64,000 bases of DNA from Chimaeribacter arupi (GTDB lineage Bacteria; Pseudomonadota; Gammaproteobacteria; Enterobacterales; Enterobacteriaceae): the NCBI RefSeq assembly GCF_002858805.1, contig NZ_PJZI01000024.1:1-64000 (forward strand), read 5' to 3'. This document shows positions 36,385 to 47,563 of the stretch, piece after piece (within the stretch, counting starts at the first letter, position 1; the number at the start of each line of letters is the position of its first letter). The notes below the pieces were generated by a model, which was not told the origin of the DNA, ran no database searches, and saw only the letters and a program-made list of their open reading frames with translations. A program made the position numbers and the translations under genes.

Positions 36385-39300
36385 TCAGGGTGTCCAGTTG
36401 TTGCCGGGCGGTGGCGCAGGCGCTGCCACAGCCGTTTGGTACGGGCGCTCAGGCGGTCCATATAGAGGTAAACCACCGGCGTGGTAAACAGGGTCAAAAG
36501 CTGGCTCAGCGCCAGGCCGCCGGCGATCGCCAGCCCCAGCGGGCTGCGCAGGTCAGCGTCACCGCCGCTGCCAAGCGCCAGCGGCAGCGCGCCGAAGAAG
36601 GCGGCCAGCGTGGTCATCATGATCGGGCGAAAGCGCATCAGGCAGGCCTGCACAATCGCCTGTTCCGGCGTCAGGCCGCGGTCACGTTCCGCCGCCAGCG
36701 CGAAGTCGATCATCATGATGGCGTTTTTCTTCACAATGCCGATCAGCAACAGAATGCCGATCAGCGCAATTACCGTAAGCTGGGTGCCGGTCACCAGCAT
36801 CAGCAGCAGCGCGCCGACCCCGGCCGAGGGCAGGGTGGAGAGGATGGTCAGCGGGTGGATGTAACTCTCATACAGCATCCCGAGCACGATATACACCGCC
36901 GCCAGCGCGGCCAGGATCAGCCACGGCATACTGGCCGTCAGGTCGCTGAAGGCTTTTGCCGTGCCCTGGAACCCGGCCTGGATGGTGTCCGGCAGGCCGA
37001 TTTTCGCCATCGCCTCGTCAATCACCTGCTGTGCCTGCTCCAGCGACACGCCGTCCGCCAGGTTAAACGCCACTGTGCTGGTGGCGGACTGCCCCTGGTG
37101 CGCCACTGACAGCGGCGCATTGGCGCCGCTCAGGCGGGTGAAGGCGGCCAGCGGCACCTGCGCGCCCTCGTCATTCACCACATACAGCGAATGCAGGATC
37201 GCCGGGTCACCGGTAAAGTCCGCGTTGAGGTTCATCACCACATGGTACTGGTTCAGCGTTTTGTAGATCGTCGCCACCTGCCGCTGGCTGAAGGCGTTGT
37301 TCAGCATCGTATCCAGCGTGTTGACGTCCACCCCCAGCCGGGTCGCGGCGTCACGGTCGATGGTCAGCATCACCTCCTGGCCGCCGGTCTGCGAATCGCT
37401 GTCCACGCTGGTGAGCTGCGGCAGCGCCTCCAGCGCCTTTTTCACTTTCGGCGTCCAGACCCGCAGTGTGTCGAGTGAATCGGCCTGCAAGCTGAACTGG
37501 TAAGAGGCGTTGGCGCTGCGGCCGCCGATGTGCAGATCCTGCGCGGGCATCAGGAACAGCTGCAACCCCGGCTGGCTCATGCCCTTCATGGTCAGCCGGT
37601 TGGCGACCTCGGTGGCGGTGGCGTCACGCTTGTCGAAATCTTTCAGGTGCACAAAGAAATTGGCGCTGTTGCGCGAGCCGAACGCGCCGCTGCCCATTGA
37701 GGACATCACACCGTCCACCGCCGGGTCAGCCTGGATCATCTTCGAGAACTCCTCCATTTTCGGCTTCATCGCCTGGAAGGAGGTGCTCTGGTCGGCACGC
37801 AGCATCCCCATCAGCAGCCCGGTGTCCTGGTTCGGGAAGAAGCCCTTCTGCACCACGCTGTAGAGGAACACATTCAGCACAATGGTCAGCAGCAGGCTGA
37901 ACAGCGTCAGCCGCTGGTGGCGCATCACCCAGGTCAGCGCCCGGCTGTAGATCGCCAGCAGGCCGCTGAGGCCGCGTTCAATCGCCTGGTAGAGCGGGTG
38001 CGGGCGCTTCTCCACGGGGGGCTTGCGCCGCAGCAGGCGGGAGCAGAGCATCGGCGTCAGGCTCAGCGACACCAGCATCGAGATAACCAACGACACGGTG
38101 AGCGTCACGGCAAACTCGCGGAACAGCCGCCCGACGATGCTGCCCATCAGCAGGATCGGCAGGAACACCGCCACCAGCGACAGCGTCATCGACAGCACGG
38201 TAAAGCTCACCTCCTGCGCGCCTTTCAGCGCCGCACGCACCGGCCCCAGCCCCTCTTCGATGTAGCGGGTGATGTTCTCCAGCACCACGATGGCGTCATC
38301 CACCACAAAGCCGGTGGCGATGATCAGCGCCATCAGCGACAGGTTGTCCAGGCTGTAGTCCAGCAGGTACATCACCGCGCAGGTGCCGATCAGCGAGACC
38401 GGCAGCGCCAGCGCCGGGATCACCACCGCTTTGACGTTACGCAGGAACACAAACACCACCGCGATCACCAGCAGCACCGCGATCAGCAGCGTCTCTTCGG
38501 TGTCGCGCAGGGAGGCACGGATGTTGGGCGAACGATCCACCACGATCTGCAACCCGACGTCACCCGGCAGCGCCTCACGCAGTTCCGGGATCAGCGCCTT
38601 GATGGCATCGATCGTTTCCAGCATGTTGGCCCCGGCGGAGCGGGTCACGCCCAGCATCACCGAACGCGACTGGTTGTAGTAACCGACGTTGTAGTTATCC
38701 TCCACCGCGTCATACACCGTGGCGACATCGCCGAGGCGCACCGCTTTGCCGTCCTGATAGCGGATAATCAGCGAACGGTAGGCTTTCGCCTTGTCGAGCT
38801 GGCCGTTGCTGTCCACCACCCAGGATTGCGCGCTGCCCTGCAAAATCCCTTTCGGCTGGTTGCTGGTGGCGTTGGCGACTGCGCTGCGCACCGTGTCCAG
38901 CGACAGGCCGTAGTGCGTCAGCCGCTGCGGTTCGAGGTCGATGCGCACCGCCGGCAACGCACTGCCGAGCAATGACACCTCACCGACCCCCTGCACCTGC
39001 GCCACTTTCTGTTTGATCTGGCTGGAGGCGAGATCGTACAGCTCGCCGCTGGTGCGGGTCGCGGAGGTGAGCGCCAGCATCACCACCGGCGCATCAGAGG
39101 GGTTGGCTTTGCGGTAGGTCGGCAGCGACGGCATGCTGCTCGGCAACAGGCTGCGGGCGGCGTTGATCGCCCCCTGCACATCGCGCGCTGCACCGTTGAT
39201 GTCACGGTCCAGCTCAAATTGCAGGATAACATTGGTGGAGCCCTGCGAACTGCTGGAGGTCATCTCGGTGATGCCGGCAATCTGCCCCAGCGCCCGTTCC

Positions 39301-39536
39301 AGCGGCGTGGCGACGGTGGCGGCCATCGTCTCCGGGCTGGCACCCGGCAGGCTGGCGCTCACCATAATGGTGGGGAAATCGACCTGCGGCAGCGGGGCCA
39401 CCGGCAGCAGCCGGTAGCCGAGCGCGCCCAGCAGCAGGATCGCCAGCGTCAGCAGCAGCGTCGCCACCGGGCGGAAGATAAACAGCCGCGAGATGTTCAG
39501 CGGCCGCGCCCGGCGCGGTTCACGCGGTTCGCTCAT
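36381..39536 (-). CDS. mdtC: RND efflux pump subunit MdtC (MuxC-like)
   Basis: A 1051-residue HAE1-type RND transporter with twelve transmembrane helices, two large periplasmic porter/docking loops, and the proton-relay Asp pair in [14 protein letters not shown] (~405-418). The opening [40 protein letters not shown] and [15 protein letters not shown] blocks fit MdtC/MuxC. It forms a mixed trimer with MdtB in the inner membrane and exports bile salts, novobiocin and similar compounds in E. coli. It overlaps the mdtB stop by 4 bp and runs ~18 residues longer at the N-terminus than E. coli MdtC. Confidence 0.93.
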   Translation of the reverse strand: MSEPREPRRARPLNISRLFIFRPVATLLLTLAILLLGALGYRLLPVAPLPQVDFPTIMVSASLPGASPETMAATVATPLERALGQIAGITEMTSSSSQGSTNVILQFELDRDINGAARDVQGAINAARSLLPSSMPSLPTYRKANPSDAPVVMLALTSATRTSGELYDLASSQIKQKVAQVQGVGEVSLLGSALPAVRIDLEPQRLTHYGLSLDTVRSAVANATSNQPKGILQGSAQSWVVDSNGQLDKAKAYRSLIIRYQDGKAVRLGDVATVYDAVEDNYNVGYYNQSRSVMLGVTRSAGANMLETIDAIKALIPELREALPGDVGLQIVVDRSPNIRASLRDTEETLLIAVLLVIAVVFVFLRNVKAVVIPALALPVSLIGTCAVMYLLDYSLDNLSLMALIIATGFVVDDAIVVLENITRYIEEGLGPVRAALKGAQEVSFTVLSMTLSLVAVFLPILLMGSIVGRLFREFAVTLTVSLVISMLVSLSLTPMLCSRLLRRKPPVEKRPHPLYQAIERGLSGLLAIYSRALTWVMRHQRLTLFSLLLTIVLNVFLYSVVQKGFFPNQDTGLLMGMLRADQSTSFQAMKPKMEEFSKMIQADPAVDGVMSSMGSGAFGSRNSANFFVHLKDFDKRDATATEVANRLTMKGMSQPGLQLFLMPAQDLHIGGRSANASYQFSLQADSLDTLRVWTPKVKKALEALPQLTSVDSDSQTGGQEVMLTIDRDAATRLGVDVNTLDTMLNNAFSQRQVATIYKTLNQYHVVMNLNADFTGDPAILHSLYVVNDEGAQVPLAAFTRLSGANAPLSVAHQGQSATSTVAFNLADGVSLEQAQQVIDEAMAKIGLPDTIQAGFQGTAKAFSDLTASMPWLILAALAAVYIVLGMLYESYIHPLTILSTLPSAGVGALLLMLVTGTQLTVIALIGILLLIGIVKKNAIMMIDFALAAERDRGLTPEQAIVQACLMRFRPIMMTTLAAFFGALPLALGSGGDADLRSPLGLAIAGGLALSQLLTLFTTPVVYLYMDRLSARTKRLWQRLRHRPATTGHPE

Positions 39537-42500
39537 CGTGCCCCCTGCGGGCCTTTACGCCGCCAGAGTGCCCGGCCGCGGATCGCCAACCGGTCAAAGT
39601 AGAGGTAGATAACCGGCGTGGAGAACAGCGTCAGCACCTGGCTGAAGATAAGCCCGCCGACAATCACCAGCCCGAGCGGCTGGCGCAGTTCCGCGCCGGA
39701 GCCGTGCGCCAGCATCAGCGGCAGGGCGCCGAGCAGCGCGGCCATGGTGGTCATCAGGATCGGCCTAAAGCGCAGCAGGCAGGCCTGGTGGATCGCCTCA
39801 CGCGGTGACAGGTGCTGTTTCTGCTCCGCCTCCAGCGCGAAGTCGATCATCATGATGGCGTTCTTTTTCACAATCCCGATCAGCAGAATCACGCCAATCA
39901 ACGCAATCAGGCTGAACTCCGTGCCCGCCAGCAGCAGCGTCAGCAGCGCGCCGACCGCCGCCGAGGGCAGGGTGGAGAGGATGGTTACCGGGTGGATAAA
40001 GCTCTCATACAAAATGCCCAGCACCACATACATGGTCAGCAGCGCCGCCAGGATCAGCCACAGCGTGTTGCCGGTGGCGCTCTGGAAAGCCGCGCTTTCG
40101 CCCTGGTAGCGCAGGGTGATGCTGGACGGCACCTTAAGCTGCCGGCTGATGTCCGTAATCGCCTGCTGCGCCTCCTCCAGTGAATAGCCCTCGTTCAGGT
40201 TGAAGGAGAGCGTCACCGCCGCGAACTGGTTCAGCCGGGCGTGCACCAGCGCGCCGGTGCGCTGGTGGATGGTGGCAATCGAGGTGAGTTTCACCATGCC
40301 GTTGGTAGCGCTGGTGCTGGTGCTGGTGGAACTGCCGCTGGTGCTGCTGTCCGTGGTGGTTGTGCTGTCAGTGCTGCTGTCGCTGTTATTGGTCGCCAGG
40401 TAGATATCATCAAACGATGCCGGCGACTGCTGGAAGCGCGGCGCAACTTCCAGCACCACGCGGTACTGGTTCGACTGGGTAAAGATGGTGGAAACCAGCC
40501 GCTGGCCGAAGGCGTTATACAGCGCGGTATCGACGTCCGCGGCGGTGATGCCGTAGCGCGCCGCCGCGTCGCGGTTCAGCTCCACATAGGCCACCTGGCC
40601 CTGATCCTGCAGGTTGCTGACCACGTCGCGGAACGCCGGGTTGGCCGACATCGCCGCCGCCAGCTTCGGTGTCCACTCCACCAGGTTTTCACTGTCGGCA
40701 TCGTCCAGCGTGAACTGGTACTGGCTCGGTGTGACCTGATCATTCACCGTGAGATCCTGCGACGATTGCAGATAGAGCTGGATGCCCGGCACCTGCGCCA
40801 CCGCCTGTTTCAGCTCGTCAATCACCACGTCAGCGCGTTCGTCCCGCTCATCAAAGGGTTTCAGGTTGATCTGTATCCGCCCGCTGTTGAGGCTGGTGTT
40901 GGTGCCGTCAATGCCGAGCGTGGAAGAGAGGCTCTCCACCGCCGGGTTTTTCAGGATGATGTCCGCCAGCGCCTGCTGGCGGCGGCTCATCTCCTTGAAC
41001 GACACATCCTGCGAGGCCACGGTAATGCCCTGGATAAGCCCGGTGTCCTGTGCCGGGAAAAAGCCTTTCGGCACCACCAGGTAGAGCAGGGCAGTGAGCG
41101 CCACCGTCGCCAGCGCCACCAGCAGCGTCAGCCGCTGGTGGTTGAGCACCACCGTCAGCAGGCGGTCGTAACCGGCGATCAGCCGGTCAAACACCTCGCC
41201 GCCCTTGCGGGAGAAGCGGCTCTGCTGTGCTTCCGGGATATGGCGCAGCAGGTAGGCGCAGAGCATCGGCGTCAGCGTCAGGGAAATCACCATCGACACC
41301 AGAATCGACACCGCCAGCGTAATGGCGAACTCGCGGAACAGCCGCCCGACCACGTCACCCATAAACAGCAGCGGGATCAGCACCGCGATCAGTGAGAAAG
41401 TCAGCGAGATAATGGTAAAGCCGATCTGCTTCGAACCGTTGAGCGCCGCCTGCATCGGCGTTTCGCCCTGTTCCAGCCGCCGCGAGATGTTCTCCACCAC
41501 CACGATGGCGTCATCGATCACAAAGCCGGTGGCCACGGTCAGCGCCATCAGCGACAGGTTATTGACGCTGAACCCGGCGAGGTACATCACGCCGAAGGTA
41601 CCGACCAGCGACAGCGGCACCGCGATGCTGGGGATCAGCGTCGCGGCGATGTTGCGCAGGAACAGGAAGGTCACCATCACCACCAGCGCAATCGACAGCA
41701 CCAGTTCGAACTGCACGTCACTGATGGAGGCGCGGATGGTCTGGGTGCGGTCAGAGAGCACCGACACGGTGACGCCGTCCGGCAATGCGGCCTGCAACGC
41801 CGGCAACTGTTTCTTAATCGCGTCCACCACGGCAATCACGTTGGCGCCCGGCTGGCGCTGCACACTGATCACAATCGCCGGCTGGCGGTTGGCCCAGGCG
41901 GACTGGTAACTGTTCTCCTCCGCCTCGGTGATGGTGGCGAGATCCCGCAGCCGCAATGCCGCGCCGTCCTGATAGGTCAGGATCAGGTTGCCGTACTCCT
42001 CAGCGGTACGCAGCTGGTCATTGGCATCAATGGTGATGGAGTGGTACTGGCCGTCAAAGCCGCCTTTGGAGCCGTTGACGTTGCTGTTGCCGATAAGCGT
42101 ATTGACGTCTTCCAGCGTCAGGTTATGCGCCGCCAGCGCCTGCGGGTTCATCTGCACGCGGATCGCCGGCTGGTGGCCGCCTGCCAGCGTCACCATGCCG
42201 ACGCCGGAGATTTGCGACAGCTTCAGCGCAATCCGGGTGTTCACCAGATCCTGCACTTTAATCAGCGGCAAAGAAGGCGAGGTGGCTGCCAGCGTAATGA
42301 CGGCGCTGTCCGCCGGGTTGACCTTTTTATAGGTCGGCGGGTTGGGCAGGTCGCTGGGCAGCAGGCTGTCGGCAGCGTTAATCGCCGCCTGCACTTCCTG
42401 TTCCGCCACATCCAGCGAGAGATCCAGGCTGAATTTCAGCGTAATGATCGACGCGCCGCCGGAGCTGGTGGAGTACATCTGGCTCAGCCCGGCCATCTGC

Positions 42501-42715
42501 CCGAGCTGGCGCTCCAGCGGGGCCGTGACGGCAGAGGCCATCACATCCGGGCTGGCACCGGGGTACAGGGTGGTCACCTGGATGGTCGGGTAGTCCACCT
42601 GCGGCAGTGCCGAGGTGGAGAGCATCCGGTAGGCAAACAGGCCGGAAAGCAGGATCGCCGCCATCAGCAAAAGGGTGGCGACCGGCCGCTGGATAAACAG
42701 GCGGGACGGGTTCAT
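39533..42715 (-). CDS. mdtB: RND efflux pump subunit MdtB (MuxB-like)
   Basis: A 1060-residue RND transporter. The start [20 protein letters not shown] and proton-relay motif [16 protein letters not shown] are as in MdtB. Residues ~773-803, in the second periplasmic loop, hold a Ser/Thr/Asp run ([20 protein letters not shown]) absent from the E. coli protein, and it explains most of the extra 20 residues. It works with MdtC in one heterotrimer. The gene overlaps both mdtA and mdtC by 4 bp. Confidence 0.93.
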   Translation of the reverse strand: MNPSRLFIQRPVATLLLMAAILLSGLFAYRMLSTSALPQVDYPTIQVTTLYPGASPDVMASAVTAPLERQLGQMAGLSQMYSTSSGGASIITLKFSLDLSLDVAEQEVQAAINAADSLLPSDLPNPPTYKKVNPADSAVITLAATSPSLPLIKVQDLVNTRIALKLSQISGVGMVTLAGGHQPAIRVQMNPQALAAHNLTLEDVNTLIGNSNVNGSKGGFDGQYHSITIDANDQLRTAEEYGNLILTYQDGAALRLRDLATITEAEENSYQSAWANRQPAIVISVQRQPGANVIAVVDAIKKQLPALQAALPDGVTVSVLSDRTQTIRASISDVQFELVLSIALVVMVTFLFLRNIAATLIPSIAVPLSLVGTFGVMYLAGFSVNNLSLMALTVATGFVIDDAIVVVENISRRLEQGETPMQAALNGSKQIGFTIISLTFSLIAVLIPLLFMGDVVGRLFREFAITLAVSILVSMVISLTLTPMLCAYLLRHIPEAQQSRFSRKGGEVFDRLIAGYDRLLTVVLNHQRLTLLVALATVALTALLYLVVPKGFFPAQDTGLIQGITVASQDVSFKEMSRRQQALADIILKNPAVESLSSTLGIDGTNTSLNSGRIQINLKPFDERDERADVVIDELKQAVAQVPGIQLYLQSSQDLTVNDQVTPSQYQFTLDDADSENLVEWTPKLAAAMSANPAFRDVVSNLQDQGQVAYVELNRDAAARYGITAADVDTALYNAFGQRLVSTIFTQSNQYRVVLEVAPRFQQSPASFDDIYLATNNSDSSTDSTTTTDSSTSGSSTSTSTSATNGMVKLTSIATIHQRTGALVHARLNQFAAVTLSFNLNEGYSLEEAQQAITDISRQLKVPSSITLRYQGESAAFQSATGNTLWLILAALLTMYVVLGILYESFIHPVTILSTLPSAAVGALLTLLLAGTEFSLIALIGVILLIGIVKKNAIMMIDFALEAEQKQHLSPREAIHQACLLRFRPILMTTMAALLGALPLMLAHGSGAELRQPLGLVIVGGLIFSQVLTLFSTPVIYLYFDRLAIRGRALWRRKGPQGAR

Positions 42716-43992
42716 CGCGCGGCGTTCCCGTCAGCGGCCGGGGAGGCGGCATCCGTGGGCGGGGCTTTCTTGTCCGTGGCCGTCGCCGGTTGGCCACCGG
42801 CTGCCGGGGTGGCACCGGTGGTCGCGGCCTGTGCGGTGACCACGCGCACTTTCGCGCCGTCCTGCAGGCGGTCAATGCCGGTGGTGACCACGCGGTCGCC
42901 CGCGGCGACACCGGAGAGGATCGCCTGCCAGGTGTTGCCGAACGCCGGGCCGCTTTTCACCGCCTTGCGGGTCACGGTATTGTCTTTGTTCACCAGATAA
43001 ACGAAATCGCCGTCGCTGCTGAGCTGCAACGCCTGCGCCGGGATCACCACGGCGTTTTTCAGCGTAGTGGTTTGCAGGCGGATATTGACGAACTGGTTCG
43101 GGTAGAGCTGCTCATCCTGGTTGTCGAACAGCGCTTTGAGTTTGATGCTGCCGGTGGCGGTGTCGATCTCATTGCTGATAAAGCTCAGTTTCCCTTGCGC
43201 CAGCACGCTGCTGCCGTCCTGGTCGATGGCGGTGGCGGGCAGCGTTTCGCCCCGGTGCAGCGGCTTCAGCACGGTTTGCAGGCTGGCCTGCGGCACGCTG
43301 AAGGTCGCGGCGATAGGCTGGGTCTGGGTCAGGGTCACGATGCCGGTGGTGTCACTGCTGTGCACCATGTTGCCTGCATCCACCAGCCGCAGGCCGACGC
43401 GGCCGCTGACCGGCGCGGTGATGCGCGTGTACTCCAGGTTGAGCTTTGCCGCCTCAATCTGCGCCTGATCGGCCTTGATGGTGCCGAGGTACTGGCCGAC
43501 GGTGGCGGTCTGGGTTTCCAGATCCTGCCGTGACAGCGAGTCCTGCGCGTAGAGCGTTTTATAGCGGGCGAGGGTCAGCTGCGCGCTTTTCAGCAGCGCC
43601 TGATTTTCCGCCAGCGCCCCCTGGTACTGCGCCAGCGTGGCCTGATAGCTGCGCGGGTCGATCTGCGCCAGCAACTGCCCGGCCTCCACCTGCTGCCCTT
43701 CGGTGAAATAGACCTTCATCAGCTGGCCATCCACCCGGCTGGTGACGGTGACGCTGGCATTCGGCACCACGGTGCCGAGCGCAGACAGGTAAACCGGCAC
43801 ATCCGCCTGTTTCGCCACGCCTGCCTGTACCGGCGTCGCCATGCCGCCGCCCATCATACCGGGGCCACCCATCCCGCCGGGGGCCGACGGCTGGCGGGAA
43901 AAGTAGAGCCAGCCACCGGCAATCAGCGCGATGACCAGCAGGAGAAGAAGAAAGTTACGCCGGGAAAACGGGGAGTGTGCGTGGGATTTCAT
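42712..43992 (-). CDS. mdtA: membrane fusion adaptor MdtA (MuxA-like)
   Basis: A 426-residue periplasmic adaptor: N-terminal anchor helix (~14-32), Gly/Met-rich linker ([13 protein letters not shown]), lipoyl half motifs ([21 protein letters not shown] and [20 protein letters not shown]), coiled coil, beta barrel and an Ala/Pro/Thr-rich tail. It links MdtBC to the outer channel. It is the first gene of mdtABC-channel, all with 4-bp overlaps. I found no clear BaeR box upstream, and mdtD and baeSR are not in the window. The ribosome site is weak. Confidence 0.93.
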   Translation of the reverse strand: MKSHAHSPFSRRNFLLLLLVIALIAGGWLYFSRQPSAPGGMGGPGMMGGGMATPVQAGVAKQADVPVYLSALGTVVPNASVTVTSRVDGQLMKVYFTEGQQVEAGQLLAQIDPRSYQATLAQYQGALAENQALLKSAQLTLARYKTLYAQDSLSRQDLETQTATVGQYLGTIKADQAQIEAAKLNLEYTRITAPVSGRVGLRLVDAGNMVHSSDTTGIVTLTQTQPIAATFSVPQASLQTVLKPLHRGETLPATAIDQDGSSVLAQGKLSFISNEIDTATGSIKLKALFDNQDEQLYPNQFVNIRLQTTTLKNAVVIPAQALQLSSDGDFVYLVNKDNTVTRKAVKSGPAFGNTWQAILSGVAAGDRVVTTGIDRLQDGAKVRVVTAQAATTGATPAAGGQPATATDKKAPPTDAASPAADGNAAR

Positions 43993-44253
43993 GCCGGTGC
44001 CGAATTGTCCTGTAAAAAAAGAAAAGCATTATGCCAAGGGCCGGGGGGCCGGTTATAGGCCGCAGACCGTAAGCATTGCGTAAAAATGTGTGGCTAACAG
44101 ATTAGCATGGTTTGTGTTTTCGCCCTGGAAAAAGCGGGCCGACGCGCCGGGCGCTGCGTGCGCAGGACGGTGTGGCGCGGGGTTTTAGCAGAAAAACCCC
44201 TGTCCGCGCCATCAGATAAGCACGCGAATCATCGTTTTTTCATGAAGTATGCT

Positions 44254-44284
44254 GAAAAAGCAGCCAGACCGGCCGGTCTGGCTG
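44254..44284 (-). terminator. intrinsic terminator of the acid phosphatase gene
   Basis: A 24-base perfect palindrome (44261-44284), CAGCCAGACCGG and its complement, is followed on the minus strand by CTTTTTC. Confidence 0.85.
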
Positions 44285-44295
44285 GGGGAGGCGGG

Positions 44296-45561
44296 TTATT
44301 TGGCGGCCAGCACGGCGTCATGCAGGTTCAGGCGCTGCCAGAAGTTCTGCTCACCTGCGCCGCCGGAGAGCGGGTAGCCGTCCGCCAGGGCAGTATGGCG
44401 CATCAGGTCACGGCGGGCGGCGGCACTGAGCTGCGGCAGCGGCGCTTCCAGCAGCACCTCTGCCCCGGCCGGCACCTGCAGCGGCGTGGCGGCGGCGGTG
44501 GCCTTCGGCAAGTCGTAGGTCATGGTGAAGCGGTAGAAGCTGCGCATCGCCGGGGCGGTGTACGGGTCATCCTGCCCCTGGGGGGCCGCACACTGCGCCA
44601 GGCTCATGCCGCACTCTTTTTCCAGCGCGCTGCGCAGTTCGGTTTTCGCCTGCTCAAACAGCGTGCGGTAGGCCGGGTCATTCAGGTAGTGGGCGACATT
44701 GCGCTCAGCGATCATGCGCGAGCCCATCACATCCAGCGGGTAGTGCACGCCCAGCACCACGCGGGAGAAGCCGTAACGCGCCCCGCGATCCAGCAACGGC
44801 ACAAAACGCTCCGGGATCATCTCCGCCATCAGCAGCGCATCAGTGTAGCCGGTGTTGGTATGGCCGCTGGGGAACGCCCCGCCATCGGCGGTGTAGGGGT
44901 GGCCGTCGGCGATCACCACGTTATCCGGCACCAGATGGATGCTGTTGCCGGTTTGCAGGAACGGGCGTGCATAGTTGAAATGTTTTTTCGCCGCGCCGGT
45001 GCTGACTTCGCTCGCCTTGATCAGTGCGGCAGCCTTGCCCAGCTCACCCTTGTCATAGGCAGTCAGGAACGCCTGGCCGAGCCGTGGCCCCATCGCGTCC
45101 GCCAGGAAGTAGAGGTAGCTGATGCCCTCGGCATCGGCCAGCGCCTGATGGCGTTCGCCCTGGGTGGCGTCACGGTTGATGGCGGTGACGGTCTCCAGGC
45201 TCTGTGTTTTAACGGCCGCCGGCAGCGCGTTGAACGGCTCCAGCAACGCAATCCCCGCCTGCTGGTTGGCTTTTGTGCCGAAGTCATAGCCGCTGGCCTT
45301 GAGCCAGGCGGTGTCTGCCTGTTGGTGCTGCTTCGCCTGCTCCAGCTGCGCGCGGGTCAGGGCCGGGGCGGTGCCCTGGATAGCGTGCTGCAAACCGGCC
45401 AGCATGGTGGCCTCCAGCGACACAAACGCCGGGGAGTCCGCCGCCGGGGTGGTGCTGTCGACAATCGGGGTGAGGCGGGTGACATCCGGGGCGGCCTCAG
45501 CGGCCTGCACGGCCAGTGCGGCCAGCAGTGCGCCGGCCATCAACGTGCGGGAAAAGCGCAT
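44296..45561 (-). CDS. PAP2-superfamily (class A-like) acid phosphatase, periplasmic
   Basis: A 421-residue protein with a signal peptide (MRFSRTLMAGALLAALAVQA...EAA). All three phosphatase motifs are present: K-x6-RP as KKHFNYARP (~191-199), PSGH in GAFPSGHTN, and SR-x5-H-x3-D as SRVVLGVHYPLD. The nucleophile His is in the last motif. It should hydrolyse phosphomonoesters in the periplasm. It is much longer than PhoC/PhoN (~250 aa), with about 150 extra residues at the N-terminal side and an extended C-terminus. It is monocistronic with its own terminator. Confidence 0.88.
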   Translation of the reverse strand: MRFSRTLMAGALLAALAVQAAEAAPDVTRLTPIVDSTTPAADSPAFVSLEATMLAGLQHAIQGTAPALTRAQLEQAKQHQQADTAWLKASGYDFGTKANQQAGIALLEPFNALPAAVKTQSLETVTAINRDATQGERHQALADAEGISYLYFLADAMGPRLGQAFLTAYDKGELGKAAALIKASEVSTGAAKKHFNYARPFLQTGNSIHLVPDNVVIADGHPYTADGGAFPSGHTNTGYTDALLMAEMIPERFVPLLDRGARYGFSRVVLGVHYPLDVMGSRMIAERNVAHYLNDPAYRTLFEQAKTELRSALEKECGMSLAQCAAPQGQDDPYTAPAMRSFYRFTMTYDLPKATAAATPLQVPAGAEVLLEAPLPQLSAAARRDLMRHTALADGYPLSGGAGEQNFWQRLNLHDAVLAAK

Positions 45562-45803
45562 GATTTAAGTCCTTGTTAAGTTTACCTTGCCGCCAGCAGG
45601 GTAAACCGCCCGGATGACGTTTTTATGTCAACGCAACACGGCGCTGCGCTAACCCTCTATTATTCTGTGCAGCCTTTGAACGGCCTTATCTTTTCCTGGA
45701 ATGCGCTGCGCATTTCAGCGACGTATGACTTGTTGCGAGGTGGGGGGAGCCGATAACATTCTTCCTGTTCCGGCACTGCGCGCCGGGGCATTAAGGAGAA
45801 ACC

Positions 45804-46100
45804 ATGAAAAATTTACGTTGCATGATCTACCCACAAAACGGGGTGATAGTCGCCATTTGTCTGGACCTCTCATTGGCGGCGCAGTCGGATTCAATGCAAA
45901 AAGCCAGGGATGCGCTGGAAGAACAGATTGCGGATTATCTTCAGGAAGCCGGTGCCGAGCCTGAGCACACCGAGGCGATGTTGCGCCGCCGTGCACCGTT
46001 CAGCCTCTGGGTAAAGTACTACCGCATTGCACTCTTGATGAAACTCAACCTGCCCAAAGGGCCATCTTCGGTCTTTACCGAACCTTGCCCGGCCCTGTAG
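45804..46100 (+). CDS. HicB-like antitoxin candidate
   Basis: The 98-residue protein's first 55 residues fit the HicB partial RNase H fold: LRCMIYPQNGVIVAICLDLS, then SMQKARDALEEQIADYLQEA. There is no clear C-terminal DNA-binding domain. It precedes the HicA-like gene by 4 bp. In most hicAB loci the toxin comes first, so the order is reversed here. If the pair is functional it would neutralise the RNase by direct binding. ATG 45804 has AAGGAG upstream. Confidence 0.6.
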   Translation: MKNLRCMIYPQNGVIVAICLDLSLAAQSDSMQKARDALEEQIADYLQEAGAEPEHTEAMLRRRAPFSLWVKYYRIALLMKLNLPKGPSSVFTEPCPAL

Positions 46101-46104
46101 CACC

Positions 46105-46383
46105 ATGTTTAACGCCAGGGTCGGCACCTTAACCTATGCGGAACTCGCCAGGGCGCTGGCGGATATGGGGTTTGTATTACAGCCTAAAGGGGCCACCGGC
46201 CATGAAAAATGGATCCGCTATAACGCCCAGGGGAAAAAGCAGGTGGTGACGGTGTCTAAACATACCGCCCCCTTTGCCGCCGATTTGATCAAAGCGATGG
46301 CAAGGCAGGCGGAGGTGAGTCACCGGAAACTTTACGCGTATTGCAAAAAACAGATCACCCTGCAGCAACTGGAACGCACCTGA
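46105..46383 (+). CDS. HicA-like mRNA interferase candidate
   Basis: A 92-residue protein with the HicA dsRBD-like layout: YAELARALADMGFVLQPKG, then TGHEKWIRY whose His occupies the catalytic position of GSHH, then VVTVSKHTAPFAADLIKAMA. It is longer than usual (~60 aa) because of a basic C-terminal helix (HRKLYAYCKKQ). HicA cleaves mRNA in translation-independent fashion. It follows the HicB-like gene by 4 bp, presumably coupled. Confidence 0.65.
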   Translation: MFNARVGTLTYAELARALADMGFVLQPKGATGHEKWIRYNAQGKKQVVTVSKHTAPFAADLIKAMARQAEVSHRKLYAYCKKQITLQQLERT

Positions 46384-46450
46384 GCCGGCAGCGCCGGTTT
46401 GTTACCGGCTGGTCGTCAGGTTGCCCGGCATCACGCAGGGGGCAGAACAC

Positions 46451-47449
46451 TCACAGCCACCCGGCGCGCCGCAGTTTCAGGTAGAGCCAGAGGCAGCCGA
46501 CCACCGTGATGCCGAGCGTCAGCGGGTAGCCCCAGCTGGTGTCCAGCTCCGGCATATCTTTGAAGTTCATGCCGTAAAGGCTGAACACCACCGTGGGCAG
46601 CGCGAGGATCGCCCCCCAGCCCGCCAGCCGTTGCACCACTTCGTTCTGGTGCACCGACACCAGCGCCAGGTTGACGTGGGTGGCGTTGGTCAGCATTTCG
46701 CGCATGTCATCGGTCAGCATGATCACCTGGTGCGCGTGGTCCTGCACGTCACGCATGTAATCGCGCAACTCCTTCGGCAGCAAGCCGTCATGGTGCAGCA
46801 GCTGGCCGCAGATGTCCTGCATCGGCACCGCCGCGTTGCGCAGCGAAAGCAGGTGGCGGCGCAGGTGGTAAACCTGCCGCACCGCTTTCTGGTCAAACTC
46901 GGTTTTAAACATGCGGGACTCAATCTCCTCGAACTGGCTGGAAAACTCGCCAACGATGCCGAGGTAGTTGTCCACGATGAAATCGAGCACGCAGTAGAGC
47001 GCGTAACCGGGGCCGCGCGCCAGCTGCTCCGGGCACTGCTCGGCGTGCTCGCGCACCTTGGCGTAGCTGGAGGAGGCGCCGTGGCGCACGGTGATCAGGA
47101 AGTTTTTGCCGTAAAAGAGGTGGGTTTCGCCATACTCAATGCGGTCGCGGATTTTCTGCGCGGTATGCGCCACGATGAAAAAGGTGTCGCCGTACTGCTC
47201 GATTTTCGGCCGCTGGTGGGCGGTGAGGGCGTCCTCAATCGCCAGGTCGTGCAGGTTAAATTCCTGCTGAATGTGGCGCAGGTAATCGTTGTCCGGTTGC
47301 CATAGCCCGAGCCAGATAAAGGTGTCCGGCGCGGCCAGCATCTCGCTGATGTTCTCGGAAGTGACTTCGCCCACCGCTTTGCCGTTGCGGTAAGCCATGC
47401 TTTTTACCCTCTGTTCCGAGGGCTGTTGTTGGTCATTTTTTGTGTGCAT
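46451..47449 (-). CDS. CorA-family divalent metal transporter
   Basis: A 332-residue protein with a large cytoplasmic N-terminal domain, a long helix leading to two C-terminal membrane segments (~275-293, ~308-326), and the signature YGMNFKDMPEL between them, whose GMN selects hydrated Mg2+ (or Co2+/Ni2+). It forms pentamers in the inner membrane. The sequence is distinct from canonical E. coli CorA, so it is probably a second CorA-type system. ATG 47449 (AGGA upstream) or ATG 47398 (GAGGG upstream) can start it. Confidence 0.9.
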   Translation of the reverse strand: MHTKNDQQQPSEQRVKSMAYRNGKAVGEVTSENISEMLAAPDTFIWLGLWQPDNDYLRHIQQEFNLHDLAIEDALTAHQRPKIEQYGDTFFIVAHTAQKIRDRIEYGETHLFYGKNFLITVRHGASSSYAKVREHAEQCPEQLARGPGYALYCVLDFIVDNYLGIVGEFSSQFEEIESRMFKTEFDQKAVRQVYHLRRHLLSLRNAAVPMQDICGQLLHHDGLLPKELRDYMRDVQDHAHQVIMLTDDMREMLTNATHVNLALVSVHQNEVVQRLAGWGAILALPTVVFSLYGMNFKDMPELDTSWGYPLTLGITVVGCLWLYLKLRRAGWL

Positions 47450-47563
47450 AACGTCCTGACACTGTTGGGAAATAGGGGATCCTCCCCACAGCGTAGCCTG
47501 AATTGCCGCACTTTGCGTGGCGGCCCGGTAAGCAGACGTGGCAAGTTGTATAAATTTATGACA

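Noticed and set aside
37917..38975. Plus-strand His/Gln-rich frame antisense to mdtC
   Set aside because: Composition is an antisense artefact of a membrane-protein gene. No family resemblance or start signal.
44107..45579. Long plus-strand open frame (490 codons) antisense to the acid phosphatase
   Set aside because: The minus-strand frame has a signal peptide and all three PAP2 motifs. The plus frame is rich in Arg, Gln and His, as is usual for antisense shadows.
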